From: JAGMDK01 sp023128695 | Lineage (GTDB): Bacteria > Planctomycetota > Phycisphaerae > UBA1845 > Fen-1342 | Assembly: GCA_030628805.1 (NCBI GenBank) | Contig: DAOVQG010000316.1 | Coordinates: 1-5,426 of the forward strand | DNA length: 5,426 bases | Direction of reading: 5' to 3' | Part shown: piece by piece, positions 1 through 4,534 of the stretch | Position numbering within the stretch: position 1 is the stretch's first letter | How the letters are laid out: every line of letters starts with the position of its first letter | Position numbers and translations under genes: made by a program | Notes under the pieces: model-generated | What the model saw: only the letters and a program-made list of their open reading frames with translations | The model's database searches: none | What the model was told of the DNA's origin: nothing

Positions 1-212
1 CCCGCAGTATCCGAGCTCACGAGAACTTGATCTTGAACTGGTTCGCAGCCAAGAAGGAGTTTTCCAGCGGGATCGTGGAGGGCTTGAACTATCGCATCAA
101 ACTGACCATCAGAAAGGCGTATGGCTATAAAACCCTCGAAGTCGCCGAAATCGCTCTATATCACTCCCTGGGACGCTTACCCGAGCCGGAACTCGCCTAC
201 GAATTCTGCTGA
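1..212 (+). CDS. ISL3-family transposase, C-terminal part (5' end outside the window)
   Basis: The reading frame is open from base 3 and ends at TGA 210-212. It encodes about 69 residues, including LILNWFAAKKEFSSGIVEGL, then an NYRIKLTIRKAYGYKTLEVAEIAL-type stretch and a final LPEPELAYEFC. This is the typical C-terminus of DDE transposases of the ISL3 family, where the SSG.VEGLN segment holds the last acidic residue of the catalytic triad (the E of VEG). These proteins cut and rejoin the ends of their insertion sequence. The C-terminus looks complete. The N-terminal part and the left end of the element lie before base 1, so whether the element is intact cannot be judged. I could not identify its right terminal inverted repeat in the bases after the stop. 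The TTG at 27 is only an internal codon. Confidence 0.88.
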   Translation, partial: RSIRAHENLILNWFAAKKEFSSGIVEGLNYRIKLTIRKAYGYKTLEVAEIALYHSLGRLPEPELAYEFC

Positions 213-288
213 GGAGGCACTATTATAGCGACTCCAAGCACAGATACTGTGGGCCGCCGAAAACCGCGACTACCTCGCCCGGTGCTCC

Positions 289-433
289 ATAACAATCCGC
301 CGCAAAAGCCCCGTAGCGGCCTGCGGCTCGCAGGCCGTCGGCACGAAGTGGCGTTTCCGGCCTCCTACGGCCGGCGAGCCGCCGGCCGCTACCGCATCTT
401 CCGCCCGCGGCGACTTTTGCGTCGGATTATTAG
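289..433. repeat. Compound palindromic element 1: outer TIR family A around two inverted GTAG-type REP hairpins
   Basis: The outer arms at 289-308 and 414-433 are inverted copies of ATANCARYCCGCCGCAAAAG with few mismatches. Inside are two REP-like units facing each other. The left one is GTAG (313-316) followed by CGGCCTGCG-GCT-CGCAGGCCG (317-337). The right one, read on the minus strand, is GTAG (392-389) followed by CGGCCGGCG-GCT-CGCCGGCCG (388-368). Each stem is a perfect 9 bp. The two arms differ at one base pair (T-A against G-C), and both sides of the stem change together. GTAG 5' of a hairpin is the hallmark of REP sequences handled by TnpA-REP (RAYT) Y1 transposases in other bacteria; no such gene is in the window. 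The element lies between the transposase and the prepilin gene. Confidence 0.8.
313..392. repeat. Inner BIME-like pair of inverted GTAG hairpins in element 1
   Basis: Two 25-base units (313-337 on plus, 392-368 on minus) have the same order: GTAG, 9-base stem, GCT loop, 9-base stem. They are separated by 30 bases. Such head-to-head REP pairs are called BIMEs in enterobacteria. Rho-independent termination is unlikely because no T-run follows either stem. Confidence 0.7.
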
Positions 434-492
434 CGGTGGGGGACACGAATGGGCCGTCATATTCGCGTCTGGGCGTTTGGAATGAGGCTGGC

Positions 493-566
493 TTCTGCCA
501 TCACAGGCAGAAATAATATCGGCCTGCGCGTGAGTATTCGCCATCGAATACGCTCAATAGATTGAG
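493..566. promoter_or_regulatory. Three consecutive perfect dyads in the leader of the prepilin gene
   Basis: Three perfect inverted repeats stand in a row: TTCTGCC-ATCACA-GGCAGAA (493-512), GTATTCG-CCAT-CGAATAC (534-551) and CTCAAT-AG-ATTGAG (553-566). They end 49 bases before the ATG at 616. An ATAATAT run (512-518), resembling a -10 box, follows the first dyad. Whether these form an RNA leader structure, repressor sites or a recombination site cannot be told from sequence alone. None is followed by a T-run, so they are not typical intrinsic terminators. Confidence 0.45.
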
Positions 567-602
567 TAACAGCGCGTAATAGTACCAAGTGTCCTCCAAC
601 GT

Positions 603-608
603 AAGGAG
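603..608 (+). promoter_or_regulatory. Ribosome binding site that fixes the prepilin start
   Basis: AAGGAG lies 7 bases before the ATG at 616. The in-frame GTG at 589 has no comparable site, and starting there would put nine extra residues before the prepilin leader. The ATG is therefore preferred. Confidence 0.75.
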
Positions 609-615
609 CAAAGAG

Positions 616-1596
616 ATGAATACCAACTCACTCAGACGGCGGCGCGGTATTACGTTGATCGAACTGTTGTTAGTCGTGGGGGCGCTTGGCCTCTTGATCA
701 TCGTCTTGCGGCCCGCCCTGGCCCACACGCAAGATGATGCCGGAGTCGCCACGTGTCTCTCAAATCTGCGCTCATTGATGCAGGGTACCAACCTATACTT
801 GCAGGACCACAACGATTGTTTCCCCTTCCAGGTTCACCATGACGGCGGCACGAGCGGCATTAGTAGCTGGTCCTACGGCGGCAAGACAAACTCTGACTAC
901 TGGTATTCTGAGCCCTGGTTTTACATTCGCTTTGAAGACCGCCCGCTCAATGTGTACCTCCTGGGGGCTGATATCGAAGGCGACTTGTACAAGGGAGGCC
1001 AACTCGTCCAGCGCGCGGAGGTCCCGGTCCTGGAGTGTCCCTCCGACCTAACCTGCTACCAGCGAAACTGGGGTATTCCCGGTGCTGAGCCGGTGGAGAT
1101 CAGTTCCTATGATGACATTGGCACGAGCTACCACTTCAATCTAGCTGCTGTTTTCAGGAGGGGAGGGTTGGCATCTTGTGATGTGCGAAAGTATGGCATG
1201 TCTCAGAGCCAGATGGGGACGTGGCTCTTTTATCAGGGCGGGTGGAGTATCATGATTCGTGACCTTGTTCGTGACGCGCTATACAAACACCCCTCAACGT
1301 ACGCGATGTACTTTGAGGACCCGATGGACTGGGGCCTCGGTTCGTCGTCGCCGAAGATACAGGTAATGGGCAACCACGGCGCCTTTTCCTGGCACAGCAT
1401 GGGCTTCCTGGACGGCCATGCCAAGAACACCTACGTTGACACCCGCTATAATTGCGGCCCGGACTGGTATGCGCTCAATCCAGAGTGGATCCGATCCCCC
1501 AATCAACACCCTCCTCCCCAGAAGTCCTATTATTACACCAATTACTTCTATCGGAATTGCGACCATCTCAACCAATCCGCCGCCGGATTGCCTTAA
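616..1596 (+). CDS. Type IV prepilin / pseudopilin-like protein (planctomycete prepilin-type family with DGH motif)
   Basis: The product has 326 residues. Its N-terminus, MNTNSLRRRRG|ITLIELLLVV, is a class III signal: a basic leader, a prepilin peptidase site after Gly11, Glu at +5 of the mature protein (Glu16) and a hydrophobic helix to about residue 31. Further motifs are CLSNLRSLMQGTNLYLQDHN (47-66), RPLNVYLLG (109-117), ECPSD (140-144) and HSMGFLDGHAKN near 260-271. This set matches the large planctomycete/Lentisphaerae family of prepilin-type proteins; the last motif is a shortened relative of the H-X9-DG signature. Such proteins are thought to be exported and processed like type II secretion pseudopilins, but their role is largely unknown. 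No pilus or secretion genes adjoin it. The C-terminal ~50 residues are rich in Tyr, Asn and Pro and I do not recognise them. Base composition is less GC-rich than in the genes at 2350-3140. Confidence 0.88.
   Translation: MNTNSLRRRRGITLIELLLVVGALGLLIIVLRPALAHTQDDAGVATCLSNLRSLMQGTNLYLQDHNDCFPFQVHHDGGTSGISSWSYGGKTNSDYWYSEPWFYIRFEDRPLNVYLLGADIEGDLYKGGQLVQRAEVPVLECPSDLTCYQRNWGIPGAEPVEISSYDDIGTSYHFNLAAVFRRGGLASCDVRKYGMSQSQMGTWLFYQGGWSIMIRDLVRDALYKHPSTYAMYFEDPMDWGLGSSSPKIQVMGNHGAFSWHSMGFLDGHAKNTYVDTRYNCGPDWYALNPEWIRSPNQHPPPQKSYYYTNYFYRNCDHLNQSAAGLP
1573..1590. repeat. Small hairpin overlapping the 3' end of the prepilin gene
   Basis: CAATCCG-CCGC-CGGATTG forms a perfect 7-bp stem with a 4-base loop inside the last codons of the prepilin gene. 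Its left half, CAATCCGCCGC, equals 293-303 within the left outer arm of compound element 1. No T-run follows. It may be a solo fragment of a family A end or chance similarity. Confidence 0.4.
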
Positions 1597-1645
1597 TGGT
1601 TCGCCGCAACTGCTAGTGCTCTGTCGCTCGTCAATTGATGGACTG

Positions 1646-1729
1646 GTGTGCCACTGCTCTTGAGCAGTGTTTCTTATGGATTCTGGAGCACTCGACGATA
1701 TCTAGCACTGCTCAAGAGCAGTGGCACAC
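1646..1729. repeat. Inner 84-bp inverted pair of GTGTGC/CACTGCTC hairpins
   Basis: Two perfectly matching 24-base arms face each other across 36 bases. Each arm is itself a hairpin with an 8-base stem (CACTGCTC / GAGCAGTG) and a 2-base loop, preceded by GTGTGC. The GTG-G/C-CAC entry into the stem is shared with the hairpins at 3693-3717 and 4331-4395, which suggests one REP superfamily with different stem sequences. Confidence 0.8.
1652..1675 (+). terminator. Possible intrinsic terminator of the prepilin gene, made by the left hairpin of element 2
   Basis: On the plus strand the stem CACTGCTC-TT-GAGCAGTG (1652-1669) is followed directly by TTTCTT (1670-1675), 55 bases after the prepilin stop. 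The T-run is short and broken, so efficiency is uncertain. On the minus strand the matching hairpin is followed by CTAGATAT, which is not terminator-like. Confidence 0.4.
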
Positions 1730-1773
1730 ATACTGATCGATACGCAACCCGTCAATTCAGCTGCGACGGAGCG

Positions 1774-2352
1774 CTATGAGTCTTCCGCCGGCTGTGTTGA
1801 GGGTTGCGTATCGGCGGCGGTCTCGTCCATGGCCTTATTCAACTCTTCCACGGCGGCTTCCAGGTTCTGCTTTGCATTTTCCCAGGCTTCGCCGCTCGTT
1901 TCCTTGAGCTGCTCAAACTGCTCGCGGGCCGCGGCGGCCTTTTCGGCCAGTTCTTTGAGCCGTTTCTCGACCTCGGGCCGCGCCTCCTCCGCGGCTTGCC
2001 GCGCCTTCTCCTTCAATTCGCCCAGGTGCTCCTCGAGCCGTGCCAGCTTCTCTTTAACATCATCTTCGTACTTATCGCGCGCCCGCCGGAGCAGCTCCGA
2101 CCCTGCTTCGATTCCCTCGCCGGCCTTCCGCTGCGCTTCTTCCTTCAGACGCTTCAGTTTTTCGAACTTGGCATTCTTGCGGTCCGGCTCGCTCGCTACG
2201 GTCTCTGCCGCCGTCTCGGCGGGCTGCGTTGTCGTCGTCGCGGTCTGGCCGCCGCCGGTTGTCTCACTGCGCTCGCACGCACTCCAGGCTACCGCCGCCG
2301 CCAGGACGATCAGTCCCATACCAATCCGTTTCATTGGTTCACCCTTTCTCAT
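1774..2352 (-). CDS. Predicted lipoprotein with a long charged coiled-coil domain
   Basis: The product has 192 residues from an ATG at 2352, whose ATGA overlaps the menG stop and which has AGGAGG 10 bases upstream. A second in-frame ATG (Met7, 2334) gives a more classical signal peptide, MKRIGMGLIVLAAAVAWSAC. Either way WSAC at residues 23-26 is a plausible lipobox with Cys26 as the acylation site. A Thr/Gln-rich linker (about 29-57) follows. Residues 58-178 are almost continuous Glu/Lys/Arg/Ala helix, with no Pro except one in ARPEVEK near 125, and look like a coiled coil or apolipoprotein-like amphipathic helix. A short TQPSTQPAEDS tail ends it. I do not recognise a family and cannot assign a function; low-complexity helices of this kind attract spurious matches. 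It is the last gene of a probable operon with menG. The stop codon lies in the outer arm of repeat element 2. Confidence 0.8.
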   Translation of the reverse strand: MRKGEPMKRIGMGLIVLAAAVAWSACERSETTGGGQTATTTTQPAETAAETVASEPDRKNAKFEKLKRLKEEAQRKAGEGIEAGSELLRRARDKYEDDVKEKLARLEEHLGELKEKARQAAEEARPEVEKRLKELAEKAAAAREQFEQLKETSGEAWENAKQNLEAAVEELNKAMDETAADTQPSTQPAEDS

Positions 2353-3143
2353 TGTTCAGCAACCTCCTGGCCGCCCGGCTTGACGCCCCGATAGAGCACC
2401 ACCCCACCGAGATTCATCCGCCGCGCTGTCACGTCGCGCAAACCCGCGTCCTCCAATCGCCGCGTCATGGTCAACGTGGTCTCGAAGGTGCGGATCGAGC
2501 GTGCCAGATAGCGATAGGCCCCCATTCTCTCGCGGCTGAGCACACCCGCCGCCAGCGGCAGCATGTGGTCACAGTACACTTGGTAGACCCAGCGCAAGGC
2601 GCGGTTTCCCGGGGTGGCGAACTCCAGGATCACGACCCGGGCCCCGGGCCGGGCGACACGGTACATCTCCGCCAACCCGGCCTGCAAATCGCGGAAGTTC
2701 CGCACGCCGAAGACGCAACTGATTACATCGGCCGTCTCAGGTGCTAGGGGCATACGCAGCGCATCGCCGCGAATCACCCGAACCTGGGTCTGGACGCCGT
2801 TGAAGTGGCCCCGCTTCAGCATCCGCGTGGAAAAATCGAGCCCGATGATCAGCCGCGGCGTGGGTTTGGTCTGGGCGAAAGCGCGCACCATGTCGCCGGT
2901 CCCGCAGCACACGTCCAGCACCACGTCCTCCGGGCGCACGTCCGCCGCCGCGACGGTTCGCCGGCGCCACTGTGCGTCGCGGCCGAAACTGGCCACCGTA
3001 TTCACCCACTCGTACGTTGGGGCGATCGCGTCGAACATCGCCTCGATTCGCGCGGCTTTGTCAAGTTGGGCGTGCGGATCGCGCAGGGCATCATTATCCC
3101 AGGCCTGGCGTCGCGAATGGGGTTTGAGGGTACCTCGCTTCAC
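2349..3143 (-). CDS. menG: Demethylmenaquinone methyltransferase (MenG/UbiE family)
   Basis: The product has 264 residues and starts at GTG 3143. It is a SAM-dependent C-methyltransferase that carries out the last step of menaquinone synthesis; in ubiquinone makers the same family (UbiE) also methylates the benzoquinol precursor. Visible family motifs are MFDAIAPTYEWVNTVASFG..WR (36-60), the SAM motif VLDVCCGTGD (75-84), GLDFSTRML (101-109) with acidic Asp103, GDALRMP (126-132), FGVRNFRD (145-152), LEFATPGN (173-180), YRYLARSI (210-217) and MNLGGVVLYRG (243-253). Length is near normal, with a roughly 30-residue N-terminal extension. It lies 12 nt after the STAS gene and overlaps the lipoprotein start by 4 bp, so translational coupling is likely. 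No strong ribosome binding site precedes the GTG. MenG is preferred over UbiE because Planctomycetota generally use menaquinone; the sequence alone does not decide this. Confidence 0.93.
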   Translation of the reverse strand: MKRGTLKPHSRRQAWDNDALRDPHAQLDKAARIEAMFDAIAPTYEWVNTVASFGRDAQWRRRTVAAADVRPEDVVLDVCCGTGDMVRAFAQTKPTPRLIIGLDFSTRMLKRGHFNGVQTQVRVIRGDALRMPLAPETADVISCVFGVRNFRDLQAGLAEMYRVARPGARVVILEFATPGNRALRWVYQVYCDHMLPLAAGVLSRERMGAYRYLARSIRTFETTLTMTRRLEDAGLRDVTARRMNLGGVVLYRGVKPGGQEVAEQ

Positions 3144-3155
3144 AGTCGATAAAGC

Positions 3156-3527
3156 CTAGGAAAGCTTGAAGAGCCGCTCGGTGCGGGTCACTTCCAGCAC
3201 ATGCCGGATGGTGGGGCTGACGTTCGTCATCAAGACGGCACCGAAACGAGGACGCAGGACCCTTTCCAATGCGATCAAGGAGCCGAGCTGACGGCTGCTG
3301 ATGCCCGCCAAGCCCGCGAGGTTGATCTCGACGGTGAGCGGGGTCTCGTCGGCCAAGAGGTTGGCCAGCCGCTGGGCGAGGATCTGCTCGTAGTTATCGG
3401 GAAGCTGGGCCAGGATGTCTTTCGGCGTTCTCAGAACAAATTTCAGGTGATTCCCCTCGCGGTGCAATGCGAGGGGCGTGAGATCGGGCATCGATGCCAC
3501 GACAGCTTTCTCCGATACGTGTTTCAC
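3156..3527 (-). CDS. STAS-domain protein (anti-sigma factor antagonist-like)
   Basis: About 123 residues from GTG 3527; a longer form from GTG 3542 is open. The 3527 start is preferred because GGAG, within AGGGAG at 3539-3534, lies 6 bases upstream. Numbering from the longer form, LTVEINLAGLAGISSRQLGSLIAL (69-92), VLMTNVSPTIRHVLEVT (103-119) and RLFKL (123-127) follow the STAS fold of SpoIIAA/RsbV: a beta strand, the phospho-acceptor loop and the helix leading to the V..VL..T pattern. In SpoIIAA the loop reads DSSG. Here it is ISSR, keeping the phosphorylatable serine position (Ser83) but losing the flanking Asp and Gly. It could be a partner-switching antagonist or a stand-alone STAS protein. 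No anti-sigma kinase or PP2C phosphatase gene is visible. It is probably the first gene of the operon with menG and the lipoprotein gene. Confidence 0.8.
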   Translation of the reverse strand: MKHVSEKAVVASMPDLTPLALHREGNHLKFVLRTPKDILAQLPDNYEQILAQRLANLLADETPLTVEINLAGLAGISSRQLGSLIALERVLRPRFGAVLMTNVSPTIRHVLEVTRTERLFKLS

Positions 3528-3580
3528 CGGCGACTCCCTCACGAGCCCCGTTTGCCCGCCGGACCTGCCTCGCTAACGAC

Positions 3581-3610
3581 TATTGCGCCAAGTTAAACCC
3601 GTTCTGTCAA
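3581..3610 (-). promoter_or_regulatory. Candidate sigma70-type promoter for the STAS-menG-lipoprotein operon
   Basis: On the minus strand a perfect TTGACA (3610-3605) is followed after 18 bases by GCAATA (3586-3581), a weak -10 box. It ends 53 bases before the STAS start at 3527. The -35 match is strong and the -10 is poor, so this is only a candidate. Confidence 0.35.
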
Positions 3611-3625
3611 GACCCCTGACATGCC

Positions 3626-3739
3626 ATATCAGCCCGCCGCAAAAGTCGGCTTCGGCCGAAAATGTAGCGTCCGGGCTCTGTCCCGGACGTTCCACCGGCT
3701 GGAAGCCGGTGCCACACGACTTTTGCGGCGGACTGCTAT
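3626..3739. repeat. Compound palindromic element 3: outer TIR family A around three different hairpins
   Basis: The outer arms 3626-3645 and 3720-3739 match the ATANCARYCCGCCGCAAAAG arms of element 1. The core differs. It holds TCGGC-TTCG-GCCGA (3646-3659); then GTAG (3664-3667) with CGTCCGGG-CTCTGT-CCCGGACG (3668-3689); then CACCGGCT-GGA-AGCCGGTG (3693-3711), which on the minus strand is preceded by GTGTGG. So one GTAG-type and one GTGG-type unit face each other in the same outer frame. The element occupies the divergent intergenic region between the STAS operon and dut. An AT-rich stretch that could hold the dut promoter (GATATT at 3746-3751) begins right at its dut-proximal end. Confidence 0.8.
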
Positions 3740-3842
3740 ACAGTAGATATTTATGGCAGCAGTGCGGCTGATGTGGCGGACACAGAGACCCTGCCAACAA
3801 CAGAATGCGAGAGTTCTGAAACCAAGGAGCACGGATACGAAC

Positions 3843-4289
3843 ATGAAACCGATGTTGAAGATTCGGCGTCGGCCGGGGCTGGCGGATTTGCCCTTGCCAC
3901 GATATATGAGCGAGCACGCCGCGGGGTTGGACCTGTATGCCTCCAACGACGAGCCGATAACGATCGCGCCGGGGGAGATCAAGCTGGTCCCGACGGGGCT
4001 GTTTCTGGAGATTCCGCCGGGGTATGAGGGGCAGGTGCGGGCCCGGAGTGGTTTGGCGCTGCGGCACGGGCTGATGCTGCCAAACGCACCGGGAACGATC
4101 GACGCCGACTATCGCGGGGAGCTTCAGGTCGTTCTGGCAAACTGCGGCAGCGCGCCGTACACGATCGAGCGCGGGATGCGCTTCGCCCAGCTCGTTATCA
4201 ACGCGGTGGCTCACGTGGAGGTGGTGGAAGTCGAAGAGCTGGCTGAAAGTCAACGTGGCCGCGGCGGCTTCGGGCATACGGGGCATTGA
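3843..4289 (+). CDS. dut: Deoxyuridine 5'-triphosphate nucleotidohydrolase (trimeric dUTPase)
   Basis: The product has 148 residues, the usual size of bacterial trimeric dUTPases. It hydrolyses dUTP to dUMP and pyrophosphate in the cytoplasm, keeping uracil out of DNA and feeding dTMP synthesis. All five motifs are present: AAGLDLYA (26-33), RARSGLA (66-72), GTIDADYRGELQV (84-96) with the water-activating Asp87 and the substrate-stacking Tyr90, ERGMRFAQLVI (109-119), and the C-terminal arm RGRGGFGHTG (138-147), where His replaces the common Ser of GFGSTG. The ATG at 3843 begins the recognisable domain, with AAGGAG at 3824-3829 upstream (a rather long 13-base gap). The open frame back to 3753 shows no conserved residues. 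Its last 98 bases, with the downstream spacer, are duplicated at 4398-4534. Confidence 0.95.
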   Translation: MKPMLKIRRRPGLADLPLPRYMSEHAAGLDLYASNDEPITIAPGEIKLVPTGLFLEIPPGYEGQVRARSGLALRHGLMLPNAPGTIDADYRGELQVVLANCGSAPYTIERGMRFAQLVINAVAHVEVVEVEELAESQRGRGGFGHTGH

Positions 4290-4328
4290 GTGATAGCGTG
4301 AGGATGGTAACGAGTCGAATGCGGAAGG
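4192..4328 (+). repeat. Direct repeat copy 1 (dut 3' end plus hydrolase leader), 137 bp
   Basis: This block and 4398-4534 align without gaps at an offset of 206 bases with 6 differences in 137 positions. Copy 1 contains codons for the last 32 or so residues of the intact dUTPase, the intergenic spacer and the first codons (ATG CGG AAG, 4319-4327) of the downstream hydrolase. Confidence 0.95.
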
Positions 4329-4495
4329 TAGGTGGCACGGCCGTGTCGGCCGTGAATACCTGCGACTTGTACACGGCTGACACAGCCGTGCCACCCATCG
4401 TTATCAACGCGGTGGCACACGTGGATGTGGTGGAAGTCGAAGAGCTGGCTGAAAGTCAACGTGGCCGCGGCGGCTTCGGGCATACAGGGCATTGA
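4319..4495 (+). pseudogene. Chimeric open frame: duplicated hydrolase start + repeat + duplicated dUTPase C-terminus
   Basis: An open frame of 58 codons runs from ATG 4319 to TGA 4493-4495. It starts with MRK, the duplicated first codons of the downstream hydrolase with the same upstream leader. It then reads through the palindromic element (VGGTAVSAVNTCDLYTADTA-type residues) and ends with a second copy of the dUTPase C-terminus from VINAVAHVDVVEVEEL to GFGHTGH. That part has one substitution, Glu126 to Asp; the other two coding changes are silent. It has only motif V and no dUTPase core, so it cannot be an enzyme alone. The simplest view is a non-functional by-product of the duplication. 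Expression is possible because the start context equals that of the real gene. Confidence 0.6.
4329..4397. repeat. Palindromic REP pair (BIME-like) at the junction of the 137-bp duplication
   Basis: This 69-bp element has inverted arms of 26 bases (4329-4354 and 4372-4397) with three differences. Each arm is a GGTGG-flanked hairpin: CACGGCC-GTGTC-GGCCGTG (4336-4354) and CACGGCT-GACAC-AGCCGTG (4372-4390, entered from the minus strand through GGTGG 4395-4391). Two of the three arm differences are the two halves of one base pair (C-G against T-A), so pairing is kept. It fills the gap between the two direct repeats exactly. No outer TIR of family A or B surrounds it. Confidence 0.85.
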
Positions 4496-4534
4496 GCGGT
4501 AGCGTGAGGATAGTAACGAGTCGAATGCGGAAGG
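4398..4534 (+). repeat. Direct repeat copy 2 (dut remnant plus start of the hydrolase gene), 137 bp
   Basis: This is the second copy of the block at 4192-4328. Bases 4398-4495 are a truncated dut 3' end, and 4525-4534 are the true start of the hydrolase gene. Identity of roughly 96 percent, with two silent changes and one conservative change in the coding part, points to a fairly recent duplication. Confidence 0.95.

Larger units (their letters stand above)
1614..1776. repeat. Compound palindromic element 2: outer TIR family B around an inner inverted hairpin pair
   Basis: The outer arms 1614-1641 and 1749-1776 are inverted copies that agree at about 21 of 28 positions (TAGYGCTCYGTCGC... AATTGAYGG). 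Within them, a perfect 24-base inverted repeat, 1646-1669 and 1706-1729, carries a GTGTGC-type flank and the hairpin CACTGCTC-TT-GAGCAGTG. The inner pair is off-centre: 4 bases separate it from the left outer arm and 19 from the right. The element fills the space between the convergent prepilin and lipoprotein genes. Its right end supplies the TAG stop codon of the lipoprotein gene (1776-1774, minus strand). Confidence 0.75.

Noticed and set aside
213..288. Right terminal inverted repeat of the ISL3 element
   Set aside because: An end is expected here, but without the left end no inverted match can be shown; only a small CACAG-ATA-CTGTG dyad at 239-251 is visible.
289..433. CRISPR array or tandem repeat array
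   Set aside because: The repeats are inverted pairs, not regularly spaced direct repeats with unique spacers, and no cas genes are present.
249..485. Open frame of 78 codons on the plus strand between the transposase and the prepilin gene
   Set aside because: It runs through compound palindromic element 1, has an Arg/Pro/Gly-rich composition typical of translated GC-rich repeats, and shows no ribosome binding site or recognisable domain.
1629..1757. 8-base direct repeat CGTCAATT flanking the inner hairpin pair (1629-1636 and 1750-1757) as a target-site duplication
   Set aside because: Both copies fall within the outer inverted arms of family B, where AATT is self-complementary, so the direct match is explained by the inverted repeat.
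493..1776. Integron cassette with the prepilin gene between recombination sites
   Set aside because: The dyads before the gene and the inverted repeats after it lack the paired GTTRRRY/RYYYAAC core sites of attC, and the two sides do not match each other.
1721..2394. Two plus-strand open frames of about 200 codons opposite the coiled-coil lipoprotein
   Set aside because: Their Ser/Ala/Arg- or Leu/Phe/Gly-rich composition is what the complement of a Glu/Lys/Ala-rich gene gives. The minus-strand gene has a lipobox, a ribosome binding site and operon spacing.
3753..3842. N-terminal extension of dUTPase by 30 residues
   Set aside because: The extra residues show no family similarity and the stretch lies in the leader with the AAGGAG; the ATG at 3843 gives a normal-length enzyme.
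3573..4394. Long minus-strand open frame (273 codons) opposite dut
   Set aside because: It is antisense to a dUTPase with all five motifs, and its translation is His/Pro/Arg-rich with no domain; it crosses two repeat elements.
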